Notes under the pieces: generated by a model
What the model was told of the DNA's origin: nothing
Database searches by the model: none
Seen by the model: only the letters and a program-made list of their open reading frames with translations
In this document: one piece after another, positions 26,816-34,202 of the stretch
How positions within the stretch are numbered: position 1 is the first letter of the stretch
How the letters are laid out: every line of letters starts with the position of its first letter
Made by a program: the position numbers and the translations under genes
NCBI RefSeq assembly: GCF_018449725.1
Contig: NZ_JAAVVC010000025.1
Coordinates: forward strand, 1 to 64,000
Origin: Pseudomonas sp. dw_612
Lineage (GTDB): Bacteria > Pseudomonadota > Gammaproteobacteria > Pseudomonadales > Pseudomonadaceae
Length of the DNA stretch: 64,000 nt
Direction of reading: 5' to 3'

Positions 26816-27850
26816 ATGAAAGCAATGACGCGTCTGTCCCTGTCCGTCGGCCTGGCCTGCGGCACCCTGCTCGCTTCCACCGCGTGGGCTCGCGAAGCCC
26901 CGATCCAGCCGAAAGTGATGCTGATCACCATGTTCGCCCCCGAGGCGCAGAACTGGATCGAGCGCCTGGAACTCAAGCAGGAAGTCCGCGTGCCGGGCCT
27001 GTCCGCCGAGTACCCGAACATTCGCTGCAACACCCGGCAGGTGTGTTTGATGGTCACCGGCATGGGCCAGACCAACGCTGCCGCATCGACCCTGGCCTTG
27101 GCGCTGTCGCCGAAATTCGACCTGCGCAAAAGTTATTTCCTGATCGCCGGGATTGCCGGCATCAGCCCCAAACACGGGACGATCGGCACCGCTGCCTGGG
27201 CGCATTATCTGGTGGAGTTTGGCACCCAGTGGGAGATCGATTCCCGGGACGCGCCGAAAGACTGGCCGACCGGTTACATCGGCATCAACACCAAAGGCCC
27301 CAACGAAAAACCGCCGCTGGACTACAAGACCGAAGTCTTCGAACTCAATCCGAAATTGCAGGCCAAGGCGTTTGCCCTGTCGCATAAAGTCGAACTGGCC
27401 GAGAGCAAGGAATCGGCGGCCTGGCGCGTGAAGTACCCGTCGGCCCCGGCCAATCAACCGCCGGTGGTGACGAAGTGCGACACGCTGGCGGGCAATACCT
27501 GGTTTTCCGGGACGCGTTTGAGTGAGCGCGCGGAAGTCTGGACCAAGCTGCTCACCGATAACAAAGGCGAATACTGCACGACCCAGCAGGAAGACAACTC
27601 CACCTATGAAGCGTTGCTGCGGGCCAGTCGTGAAGGTCTGGTGGATGTGCAACGTCTGGCGGTGGTGCGCGCCGGTTCCGACTTCGACCGGCCGGCGCCG
27701 GGGCAGAGTGAAGTGGATAACCTGCTCAAATATGCGGACCAGGGCGGGTTTGTGCCGGCACTGGAAAACCTCTATCGGACGGGGAACCCGTTGGTGCAGG
27801 ACATCCTGAAGAATTGGTCGGCTTGGGAGAAAGGGGTGCCCGAGGCCTGA
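26816..27850 (+). CDS. Periplasmic purine nucleoside permease (NUP) family protein
   Basis: A 344-residue protein with a signal peptide (about residues 1-25, ending AWA-R). It is of the NUP family, first described as a yeast purine nucleoside permease and related in fold to nucleoside phosphorylases. The phosphorylase-like core is suggested by VMLITMFAPEAQ, CLMVTGMGQTNAAAS and FLIAGIAGISP. The absence of multiple membrane segments argues for a soluble periplasmic protein that binds or cleaves nucleosides, not a permease proper. The start has a strong AAGGAGG. Coupling to the Tsx gene supports nucleoside use. The paired repeat at 27862 follows directly and probably ends the transcript or protects its 3' end. 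Confidence 0.8.
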   Translation: MKAMTRLSLSVGLACGTLLASTAWAREAPIQPKVMLITMFAPEAQNWIERLELKQEVRVPGLSAEYPNIRCNTRQVCLMVTGMGQTNAAASTLALALSPKFDLRKSYFLIAGIAGISPKHGTIGTAAWAHYLVEFGTQWEIDSRDAPKDWPTGYIGINTKGPNEKPPLDYKTEVFELNPKLQAKAFALSHKVELAESKESAAWRVKYPSAPANQPPVVTKCDTLAGNTWFSGTRLSERAEVWTKLLTDNKGEYCTTQQEDNSTYEALLRASREGLVDVQRLAVVRAGSDFDRPAPGQSEVDNLLKYADQGGFVPALENLYRTGNPLVQDILKNWSAWEKGVPEA

Positions 27851-27861
27851 GTTCGGCTCGA

Positions 27862-27963
27862 GGACGCCTTCGCGGGCAAGCCTCGCTCCTACAGGTTTTG
27901 CGTCGATATCATCATTGTGATCGACACAAAACCTGTAGGAGCGAGGCTTGCCCGCGAAGAGGC
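27862..27963. repeat. Family A-like inverted pair, GCGAGGCTTGCCCGCGAA subtype
   Basis: Long near-perfect arms facing outward, with a further complementary stretch (GTGTCGAT / ATCGACAC type) in the loop, so the whole 100 bases can form one cruciform. It lies between the convergent NUP and quinone oxidoreductase genes. Confidence 0.8.
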
Positions 27964-27987
27964 CAGCTCATCCAACACATCTATCGG

Positions 27988-28944
27988 TTATGGCAACAGA
28001 ATCACCTTGTCACCACTGCCCTGATTCACCTCGGCATACCGCGCCACCCCTTCAGCCAACGGCGATTCCACCAGCCCTTCCGGCAACGGCAACAAGTCCT
28101 GATCGAAGAACTTCCCGAACTGATCCAGCATCGCCGCACAGGCCTGCACGCCATACAGCAGCGAGTTGATCCCCACCACCGAACCGCCCTTGCGATACAA
28201 CGCCAGCGCCGGCAATTGCACGAGGCCGTCCACCGGCGCCGCAATGATCGCGATACGGCCAAACGGGGCCAGTGCCGGGACCGAGGCCGGCAGCCAGAAA
28301 CCGGTGGTGTCGAAGATCACGTCAGCGCCGCCGGCATACACGGCATTCACCTGCGCGCCGAGGTCCTCAGGCTTGTCCAGTTGCAGGGTCTGATAACCCA
28401 GCGCCTGCAACTCCTTGACCTGCTCTACCCGCCGCGCCGCCGCCAATACCTGGGCGCCACGGATTTTCGCCAGCGCCAGCGCCGCACTGCCCACCGCCCC
28501 ACCGCCAATCACCAGCAAGCGCGTACCGGACGTCACCAGACTGCGCTCCAGCGCATCCCACGCCGTGGTGTACGGCACGCCGAGGCTGGCGGCCTGGGAA
28601 AAACTCAAGTGCGTCGGTTTCAGGGCCACGCCATTGGCCGGCAACTTGACGAATTGTGCGTGGGAACCGTCGGCAAAAAAACCGAGGTCGCGACCGGTGC
28701 CCCAGACCTCCTGACCGATCAACGCCTGCGGGCCTTCCACCACCACCCCGGCGAAATCCCGACCGGGAATCCGTGGCAGCGTGGTGTAGGGAAACCGCCC
28801 CAGCACGTTCTTCACATCGCTGGGGTTCAGGCCCGCGGCCTTGATCTGTACCAGCACTTCATCGGCACCGGCCACGGGGGTTGGGACCTCGACGTATCGC
28901 AGGGAAGAGAGGTCGCCGGTTTTATCGAATTGCAGAGCTTTCAT
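27988..28944 (-). CDS. Zinc-independent quinone oxidoreductase / MDR-family dehydrogenase
   Basis: A 318-residue medium-chain dehydrogenase. It begins MKALQF as usual for the quinone oxidoreductase branch. The GroES-like catalytic domain covers about 1-120 (NPSDVKN, PRIPGRDFAGVV). The Rossmann domain has the NAD(P) motif VIGGGAVGSAA near 155-165. The Cys/His zinc ligands of true alcohol dehydrogenases are missing, so it should reduce quinones or enones with NADPH. The ATG at 28944 has GGAA upstream; a second ATG at 28956 lacks a ribosome site. The XapX gene lies 31 bases upstream on the same strand, and the AraC gene at 29361 could regulate both. Confidence 0.85.
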   Translation of the reverse strand: MKALQFDKTGDLSSLRYVEVPTPVAGADEVLVQIKAAGLNPSDVKNVLGRFPYTTLPRIPGRDFAGVVVEGPQALIGQEVWGTGRDLGFFADGSHAQFVKLPANGVALKPTHLSFSQAASLGVPYTTAWDALERSLVTSGTRLLVIGGGAVGSAALALAKIRGAQVLAAARRVEQVKELQALGYQTLQLDKPEDLGAQVNAVYAGGADVIFDTTGFWLPASVPALAPFGRIAIIAAPVDGLVQLPALALYRKGGSVVGINSLLYGVQACAAMLDQFGKFFDQDLLPLPEGLVESPLAEGVARYAEVNQGSGDKVILLP

Positions 28945-28975
28945 GGACGTTTCCATTGGAATGGATAAAGGGTTT

Positions 28976-29149
28976 TCAGGAGAGCCAACCGGCGATCAAC
29001 TGCCGGCCCATGGGCCACAACTGCTCGCCGGCCAGCATGCCCAGCAGCCCCACCAGCGCGATGGCCGGTGGCGCCGGGGAACGAAAATCCAGCGCGCCGT
29101 AAAGCAGACCGACGCCGAGGCCGATGCCCAGCGAGATGAGGTAGTTCAT
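28976..29149 (-). CDS. XapX-domain (DUF1427) small membrane protein
   Basis: A 57-residue protein with two hydrophobic segments joined by a short loop containing RSPAPPAIALVGLLGML, the XapX signature. Members are small inner-membrane proteins of unknown role, found beside purine or oxidoreductase genes. The ATG at 29149 has GGAG 6 bases upstream. It is probably cotranscribed with the quinone oxidoreductase gene that follows after 31 bases. Confidence 0.8.
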   Translation of the reverse strand: MNYLISLGIGLGVGLLYGALDFRSPAPPAIALVGLLGMLAGEQLWPMGRQLIAGWLS

Positions 29150-29264
29150 GACAGACTCCGTGGCACAGGGGGTATGCGAGAAGTCTAGAGAAGGGCGACG
29201 AAACCCGTCGGCCAAGGGCTTCTGAATATCGGACAAAACGCAGTGTAGGAGCTGTGTTGAACTA

Positions 29265-29365
29265 TGTAGGAGCTGACGAGTGAAACGAGGCTGCGATCTT
29301 TTGATCTTGCCTTTAAAAAACAAAATCAAAAGATCGCAGCCTCGTTTCACTCGTCAGCTCCTACA
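29265..29365. repeat. Large inverted repeat pair, family B
   Basis: Arms of more than 40 bases (GTAGGAGCTGACGAGTGAAACGAGG... type) with an A/T-rich centre. The last arm runs into the AraC gene: its terminal CTACA supplies that gene's TAG stop at 29361-29363. Confidence 0.85.
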
Positions 29366-30143
29366 GGGGTGCGGGTTGTTCTGACGTGAATTGCGAAGGC
29401 GCCACACCCAACTCCCGACGAAACATGTCGCTGAAGCTGCTTGGCGAATACCCCAGTTCCCGGGCGATGGCGCTGACCGGCACGCCCTGGATCAACTCCG
29501 CCGTCGCCGTCGCCAGTTGCACCTGCCGCCGCCATTCGGCGAAGCCCATTCCGAGCCCGTCCTTGAACAATCGCGCCAGGGTGCGCACGCTGGCCCCGGC
29601 GTTTTCGGCGTGTTGTTCGAAGGGAATGGCCAGGGACGGCGCGGCCATGACAGCCTGGCACAGGTTGAGCAGACGACGATCGGAATCGTCCGGTAACGGG
29701 ATTTTCAGCATCGAGCGCTTGGCCCGTTTCAGTTCCAGCAACGCCAGGCCAACCAGCGCCTCGTAATACTCCGGCGCACCGTCATCGCCCTGCTCCACCA
29801 GCCCGACGATCAATTCGCGTAGCAGCCCACCGACTTCGATCACCTGCACACTGTCATCCAGGGTCGCCGCCAGCGCCGGGCGCAGGTAGATATTGCGCAT
29901 CTGCAAGTCCGAGACCACGCGAATCCCATGGGGCACGCCCGGCGGCAACCACACCGCCCGTTGCGGCGGCACCACCAGCGCTTCATGCGGTGTCTCGACC
30001 CACATCACCCCGCTCATGGCATACAGCAGTTGACCCCAGGCATGCTCATGGGGCTCGATGTAAAGACCACGCGGATAGGTGCGTGCCAGTGGTTGCACGG
30101 GCACATCGGTGTCAGTCAGGTCGGGCGGTGCGGCAAGGGCCAT
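29361..30143 (-). CDS. AraC-family regulator with N-terminal cupin (NimR-like)
   Basis: A 260-residue regulator. The N-terminal cupin-like sensor has HEHAWGQLLYAMSGVMWV near 34 and PPGVPHGI near 72. The C-terminal double HTH (about 160-255) has ARLFKDGLGMGFAEWRRQ and ELGYSPSSFSDMFRRELGVAPSQF. The layout is that of the NimR/YeaM subgroup, which commonly controls a neighbouring transporter or enzyme gene. Candidate targets are the XapX-oxidoreductase pair downstream or the small gene at 30289. The ATG at 30143 is used; a TTG two codons earlier is possible. The stop codon lies inside a family B repeat arm, so the natural C-terminus may have been altered by that insertion. Confidence 0.82.
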   Translation of the reverse strand: MALAAPPDLTDTDVPVQPLARTYPRGLYIEPHEHAWGQLLYAMSGVMWVETPHEALVVPPQRAVWLPPGVPHGIRVVSDLQMRNIYLRPALAATLDDSVQVIEVGGLLRELIVGLVEQGDDGAPEYYEALVGLALLELKRAKRSMLKIPLPDDSDRRLLNLCQAVMAAPSLAIPFEQHAENAGASVRTLARLFKDGLGMGFAEWRRQVQLATATAELIQGVPVSAIARELGYSPSSFSDMFRRELGVAPSQFTSEQPAPL

Positions 30144-30191
30144 GAGCAAGGATCATTGGGGTTCGGGGAGCCGACATGGTAACGAGGCGCT

Positions 30192-30229
30192 CGGATTGTC
30201 GCCAGTGACGGTCACCGTCCGACAATCCG
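30192..30229. promoter_or_regulatory. Nested inverted repeat in a divergent promoter region
   Basis: Perfect 10-base outer arms (CGGATTGTCG / CGACAATCCG) enclose a second palindrome, GTGACGGTCAC. It lies 49 bases upstream of the AraC start and 60 bases upstream of the small gene on the other strand. That is a fitting place for an operator, although AraC-family proteins usually prefer direct repeats. Confidence 0.45.
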
Positions 30230-30288
30230 AATGAATTATTACCGCCACCGGGGATCCCTCTATTACCACAGGGAGGAATACGGGCTTT

Positions 30289-30516
30289 ATGAACAACGCA
30301 AAACTTTTCGTCATTGAATACACCCTTCATGGCGCCCCCAAGTCTTTCATTATCCGTCTGGACAAGATGGATAACGCCGAGGCTTGGCACTGGGCAAGTT
30401 GCGATGCCGGCGTGGGCCGCATCCCGCGTTTTGGCCGTGAAAAGGTGCAAAAGACCAGCAAACCGCTGGCGGAGAAATTTGGCGTCGAGAACGTCACCTG
30501 GCGACCGGCGAGCTAA
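30289..30516 (+). CDS. Small DUF6555-like Pseudomonas protein
   Basis: A 75-residue soluble protein without signal or membrane segment. It resembles a small protein family I know only from pseudomonads (labelled DUF6555, from memory). The middle is acidic and aromatic (NAEAWHWASCDAG) and the C-terminus basic (GREKVQKTSKPLAEKF). GGAGG lies 11 bases before the ATG, rather far, so initiation may be weak. The function is unknown. It ends in a bidirectional terminator shared with the metallothionein gene. Confidence 0.7.
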   Translation: MNNAKLFVIEYTLHGAPKSFIIRLDKMDNAEAWHWASCDAGVGRIPRFGREKVQKTSKPLAEKFGVENVTWRPAS

Positions 30517-30552
30517 ACAGGATCAAGGAGGACAAGGAGCGTCAGAAACAAA

Positions 30553-30584
30553 AAGTGGAGCCCCGGCGGCTCCACTTTTTTTTG
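30553..30584. terminator. Bidirectional rho-independent terminator
   Basis: The hairpin AGTGGAGCC CCGGC GGCTCCACT has eight T on the plus side and five on the minus side. It ends the convergent DUF6555-like and metallothionein genes. Confidence 0.92.
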
Positions 30585-30592
30585 ATGAGCTG

Positions 30593-30757
30593 TCAGCCGT
30601 GGGCACATTTGCAGCCCTTGCCGGTGCACTCTTCACCGTGTTCATGATGCTTGGCGCAGGCTTCGCAGCAGTAGTGTTTGCCATGTCGCGCAATCGGATG
30701 CTGGCCCAGTTTGCAGGAGCATTTGGGGCAGTCGCATATACTTTCACTGTCAATCAT
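30593..30757 (-). CDS. Bacterial metallothionein (SmtA/PmtA type)
   Basis: A 54-residue metal-binding protein with ten cysteines (8, 10, 13, 15, 30, 31, 34, 44, 49, 51) and seven histidines. The clusters CDCPKCSC, YCCEACAKHHEH and CTGKGCKC give the order of the bacterial SmtA-type zinc finger fold that holds Zn or Cd. It lacks the long disordered C-terminal tail seen in some Pseudomonas metallothioneins. A His-rich HHEH sits next to the third cluster. The likely role is zinc/cadmium buffering or stress protection. The ATG at 30757 has GGAG 8 bases upstream. It is shorter than most annotated genes and easily missed. Confidence 0.88.
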   Translation of the reverse strand: MIDSESICDCPKCSCKLGQHPIARHGKHYCCEACAKHHEHGEECTGKGCKCAHG

Positions 30758-30814
30758 GAGTCGGACTCCGTTGTGATGGTCGTCCAGTGCGACGGATGCG
30801 CACCGTATTACCAG

Positions 30815-30910
30815 TGTAGGAGCTGCGTAGGAGCTGGTAGGCGCTGACGAGTGAAACGAGGCTGCGATCTTTTCAAGATCAAAAGATCGCAGCCTTCGGC
30901 AGCTCCTACA
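30815..30910. repeat. Inverted repeat pair, family B, imperfect
   Basis: The left arm carries a small internal duplication (GTAGGAGCTGCGTAGGAGCTGGTAGG), so pairing is interrupted. The right arm is standard. It separates the metallothionein gene from the DMT pair. Confidence 0.8.
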
Positions 30911-30920
30911 CAGGATCGCG

Positions 30921-31373
30921 TCATGCCCGACGGGTGCTGCTGCGATACATGAACACCAACGCCAGCGCCAGGCACACCATCGCCAAGATCCGGCTCCCCG
31001 ACAATTCAATCGCCGGGTTACCGAGCCAGCCAAAGTTGTCGATCAACATGCCCATGCCCAGTTGCCCGACGATCACCGCCACGGTCGCCACCGCCGTGCC
31101 GACCCGGGGCACCGCGCCGACCATGACCATCATGTACACCACACCGAACAGCGCCCCGCTGAGCTGCCATTTCGGCACGTCCAACAGGCTCATGGCGTGG
31201 GCCGGTTCAAAAAACACGATCAGCAACCCGGTGCTCACCGCGCCGACCACGAAGGTCAGCAAACTGCTGCGCAACACGCCGACGGTTTCCCCCAGACGCC
31301 CGTTGATCGCGGCCTGAACACTCAACACCGCACCGGCCGCGACGACCACTGCCAACAAAATAATCAGATTCAT
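30921..31373 (-). CDS. DUF606/YdcZ-type small DMT transporter subunit
   Basis: A 150-residue inner-membrane protein with about five hydrophobic segments, of the DUF606 branch of the drug/metabolite transporter superfamily. It is half the size of an EamA transporter. Typical stretches are LSVQAAINGRLGE and GVVYMMVMVGAVPRVGTA, with GQLGMGMLIDNFGWLG near the end. Such short proteins probably work as a hetero-oligomer with their partner, here the gene just upstream (overlap TGATG). GGGG lies 6 bases before the ATG at 31373. The cargo is unknown. Confidence 0.8.
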   Translation of the reverse strand: MNLIILLAVVVAAGAVLSVQAAINGRLGETVGVLRSSLLTFVVGAVSTGLLIVFFEPAHAMSLLDVPKWQLSGALFGVVYMMVMVGAVPRVGTAVATVAVIVGQLGMGMLIDNFGWLGNPAIELSGSRILAMVCLALALVFMYRSSTRRA

Positions 31374-31375
31374 CA

Positions 31376-31870
31376 TCAACCCCGAGCGATCAGAACAAGT
31401 GCCGCGACAATCAGCAGCAAGGCCAGCCAACGTTCACCGTTGACCTTTTTGCGGGCAGCGCCGAACCAGCCGAAGTGGTCGATCAGCACACTCTTGCCAA
31501 CCTGCCCGGAGAGGATCGCGATCATGGTCATGGCGATGCCTATGTGCGGCGTGGCCAGGGTCAGCACCACCACGTACATCGGCCCGAGAAACCCGCCGAT
31601 CAACTGCCAGCGCGGCAATTCACCGAGGGCCGGGCCTTGTTGCGGGCCGCTGAACAGCAGCAACAGAAACAGAATCGCCGAACCGACGCCAAAGATGCTC
31701 AGGGTCGCCCACAGATGCCCGACCTGAACCCCGAGCGGTCCGAGCAAACCGGCCTCCACGGACAGGCCCATGCCGGCGAGGATGACCAGGGGGAGCAGCA
31801 ATAGCCGTAGACCGGGTTTGGTGGTTGGCGTCGGGATAACGCCAGCGGTATCGATTGAAGAGGATTGCAT
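31376..31870 (-). CDS. DUF606/YdcZ-type DMT transporter subunit, partner
   Basis: A 164-residue membrane protein, homologous in layout to the downstream gene. It shares ELPRWQLIGGFLGPMYVV versus the partner's VPKWQLSGALFGVVYMM, and GQVGKSVLIDHFGWFG versus GQLGMGMLIDNFGWLG. It seems to be the product of an old gene duplication and is the first gene of the pair. A repeat and then a divergent LysR gene lie upstream, which suggests LysR control of this pair. The start at 31870 is preferred; the in-frame extension upstream is translated repeat DNA. Confidence 0.8.
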   Translation of the reverse strand: MQSSSIDTAGVIPTPTTKPGLRLLLLPLVILAGMGLSVEAGLLGPLGVQVGHLWATLSIFGVGSAILFLLLLFSGPQQGPALGELPRWQLIGGFLGPMYVVVLTLATPHIGIAMTMIAILSGQVGKSVLIDHFGWFGAARKKVNGERWLALLLIVAALVLIARG

Positions 31871-31906
31871 AAGAGAAACCTGCGATTGATCAGTTATGGC
31901 ACGAAC

Positions 31907-31999
31907 CCTGTGGGAGCGGGCTTGCTCGCGAATGCGGTATGTCATTCAACATTGGTGTGGCTGACACATTGCATTCGCGAGCAAGCCCGCTCCCACAGG
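31907..31999. repeat. REPIN-like pair, family A, in a divergent promoter gap
   Basis: It fills most of the 234 bases between the DMT pair and the LysR gene, an unusual location between two promoters. Confidence 0.83.
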
Positions 32000-32104
32000 G
32001 TCCATGGTGTCCGGAAGTGGAGCGCATTATCGGCTGGCGATCCTTTGCAATAAATGGGAGCATCCAGACAACACTTTTGCGCAACTCGCACAGCAGGAAT
32101 CACC

Positions 32105-33040
32105 ATGCACGGCCTCAACGAACTGGGATTCAAGGCACTTCGGCTGTTTGTCGCGGTGCTCGACCACGGCAGTTTTTCCGAAGTCGCCCGCCGCGAAGGC
32201 CTGGCGCCCTCTTCGATTTCCCGGCAAATCCAGCTGATGGAACAGGCGCTCAACCAGCAATTGCTCTACCGCCACACCCGCGCGGTCACGCCGACGGAAG
32301 CCGGGCGCATGCTCGGGCATCACGCGCGGTTGGTGCTGGTGCAACTGGAAGAAGCCGAACAAGCCTTGCAGGAACAACAAAGCGAACCCAGCGGACTGGT
32401 GCGGATCAATGCGCCAGTGGTGTTTGGCCAGCGGCACCTGACGCCGTGGCTGGGGCAGTTGTGCGAGCGTTATCCGAAGCTACAATTGGATATCCAGCAG
32501 ACCGACAGCTACGTCGACCCGTTGCAGGAAGGCGCCGACCTGTTATTCCGTATAGGCCCGCTGCACGATTCGAGCATGCAGGCGCGAATCCTGGCGCCTC
32601 ACCGCTTTCAAGTCGCGGCCAGTCCTGCCTATTTGAAACACCACGGCATCCCGCAACACCCCGAAGACCTCGCCGCCCACCAATGCCTGGCCTACAAAGG
32701 CGTGACCGGTCAGCAGCGCTGGTTCTTTCGTCAGGGGCAGGAGGACTGGACGCCGTACTCGGTGAAGGGACCGATCACCGGCAACCACGCCGACACCCTG
32801 ACCCAAGCCGCCGAGCAGGGACTGGGGCTGGTGATGTTTCCATCGTGGCTGATTGGCGAAGCGGTGCGCGAAGGCACGCTGGTGCCGGTGCTGGGGGACT
32901 ATCAAGTGTCCAACAGCCTGGAGCCGCAACAGATTGCCGTGCTGTGGCCGGGAAGCCGGCGGTTGTCGGTGAAGGTCAGGACGGTGATTGATTTTTATGT
33001 GGAGTGTTTTGGAACCGTGCCGTATTGGGACAGACCGTAA
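32105..33040 (+). CDS. LysR-family transcriptional regulator
   Basis: A 311-residue regulator. The N-terminal winged HTH spans about residues 8-68 (LRLFVAVLDHGSFSEVARREGLAPSS broken here, SISRQIQLMEQAL). A substrate-binding effector domain follows from about residue 92. AGGA lies 7 bases before the ATG at 32105. It is transcribed away from the DUF606 transporter pair, the usual arrangement for a LysR protein and its target operon. The effector is unknown. Confidence 0.9.
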   Translation: MHGLNELGFKALRLFVAVLDHGSFSEVARREGLAPSSISRQIQLMEQALNQQLLYRHTRAVTPTEAGRMLGHHARLVLVQLEEAEQALQEQQSEPSGLVRINAPVVFGQRHLTPWLGQLCERYPKLQLDIQQTDSYVDPLQEGADLLFRIGPLHDSSMQARILAPHRFQVAASPAYLKHHGIPQHPEDLAAHQCLAYKGVTGQQRWFFRQGQEDWTPYSVKGPITGNHADTLTQAAEQGLGLVMFPSWLIGEAVREGTLVPVLGDYQVSNSLEPQQIAVLWPGSRRLSVKVRTVIDFYVECFGTVPYWDRP

Positions 33041-33063
33041 CGGCCTGCCCACCCGGACTGAGA

Positions 33064-33540
33064 TTAATCTGGCATAGAACGGATGATGTCAGCCATATCG
33101 TCCTTGGTGATTCCATTGGCCTTTACTACAGCAGCGACGTCTTCCTTGGATAGAGGAAAACGCTTAAACATTTTCTTTAAAGCATCTGCATCAACATTTG
33201 ACATCCAAAGAGGTGAAACAAAGTTCCCCTTATACTCAGGCTTCATCGGGACATCTTCATAAGCAATTACACCCTTATGATAGAAGTAGACAATGTAGCG
33301 ATCATGTCCTTCAGAGAAGCTTTTGTCGTAGTAAAGCGTTGTGCCAGCAGGTAGCACGTAGTAGCTCTCGTCACTATTTGGCCCCTCGATAAGCATAGGC
33401 TCTCTGGTTCTGAGTATTTTCGTATCGTGGCCACTCGATACATTATTGAGCGCAACACACGCCAGTACCGCGGCATTAACAAGCACCACAACAGCCACCC
33501 CGAACAACCACTGTTTATTCGCAAATATCCTTTTTGTCAT
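33064..33540 (-). CDS. Unknown single-pass membrane protein, low GC
   Basis: A 158-residue protein. The membrane segment is at about 11-32 (WLFGVAVVVLVNAAVLACVAL), followed by an extracytoplasmic domain rich in Tyr, Asp and Lys (SYYVLPAGTTLYYDKSFSEGHDRYIVYFYH). It ends in a helical stretch (LSKEDVAAVVKANGITKDDMADIIR). I do not recognise the family. GC is clearly lower than in the neighbours (25 of 60 bases in 33181-33240, against 44 of 60 in a sample line of the nearby chemoreceptor), so recent acquisition is likely. GAGG lies 6 bases before the ATG. It is convergent with the LysR gene. Confidence 0.65.
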   Translation of the reverse strand: MTKRIFANKQWLFGVAVVVLVNAAVLACVALNNVSSGHDTKILRTREPMLIEGPNSDESYYVLPAGTTLYYDKSFSEGHDRYIVYFYHKGVIAYEDVPMKPEYKGNFVSPLWMSNVDADALKKMFKRFPLSKEDVAAVVKANGITKDDMADIIRSMPD

Positions 33541-33699
33541 CACTCGCCTCGGTATATCCCTCGAACATAGCCTGTAGGGCAGCGGCCATGAAAACAGGAC
33601 CGGAACATACCTACAAGCACAGTTGCTATTTCCGGCCTTAGGCCGGTTGACTGCCCTGCCCTCACTCCCTATCCTCGCGCCTGTCACGACTCATTCGTG

Positions 33700-33917
33700 A
33701 TCGGGTTTGACGGCTCGGCGGTTTTAAGGTGCGCATTGTTCTCCAACTTTGCTCGTGCACGTGTGTGTGCTCGACACAAAGCTTAATGGTGACTGTGCGC
33801 GGGGCACTTTCGAGTGCGCCGGGTACCTTAGACCGGTCCGTCAACCTGCGCACAGTTGCCACCCCATCGTTTGACGGCGACCAAGTGGCAGCTCTTGATG
33901 ACTAAGGAGCTACACCC
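33700..33917 (+). promoter_or_regulatory. Candidate structured RNA leader with two alternative folds
   Basis: It fills the gap before the DUF3077 gene. A first hairpin pairs 33747-33751 with 33777-33781, 33753-33755 with 33772-33774 and 33757-33760 with 33767-33770. A long stem P1 pairs 33788-33800 with 33848-33863 (9 plus 4 pairs, bulge TGC). P1 encloses a UUCG-loop hairpin (33804-33817) and a CCGG stem (33819-33822 with 33833-33836). AGCTC (33890-33894) can pair with GAGCT (33907-33911), covering the ribosome site AAGGAG (33904-33909). Alternatively 33854-33862 can pair with 33885-33893 over nine positions, breaking P1 and freeing the ribosome site. GTTTGACGGC occurs at both ends (33705, 33869). 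Found by eye; no folding energies were computed. Confidence 0.6.
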
Positions 33918-34202
33918 ATGACCAACGCAACCACAAAATCCACCCCCTTCGCCCCCTGCGACCACGTCGACCATCACCTCTTCGCCGTCCAACCCGGCAT
34001 TCCCCTGCTCGACGCCCTGGAGCACGCCTCGGTCTACCTCAGCTGCGCCGAAGCCCTCGCCCATCAAGCCCCCAACGCCACCCGCCCGGAACACATCGCA
34101 ACGTTACGCTGGGCCAGCAAACAAATGCTCGGCACTGCAAGTTCGTTGCTTCAGGCGTCCATCGACGGCATGCACGCCGCGCAAGCGGGAGGTGAGGCAT
34201 GA
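33918..34202 (+). CDS. DUF3077-domain small protein
   Basis: A 94-residue soluble, Ala-rich helical protein of the DUF3077 family found in pseudomonads. Characteristic stretches are FAVQPGIPLLDALEHASVYLSCAEALA and LRWASKQMLGTASSLLQASIDGM. No enzymatic motif is visible; small size and helical make-up suggest a binding or regulatory role. AAGGAG lies 8 bases before the ATG, in a stretch that the leader may fold over. The next gene overlaps by ATGA, so the two are translationally coupled. Confidence 0.8.
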   Translation: MTNATTKSTPFAPCDHVDHHLFAVQPGIPLLDALEHASVYLSCAEALAHQAPNATRPEHIATLRWASKQMLGTASSLLQASIDGMHAAQAGGEA

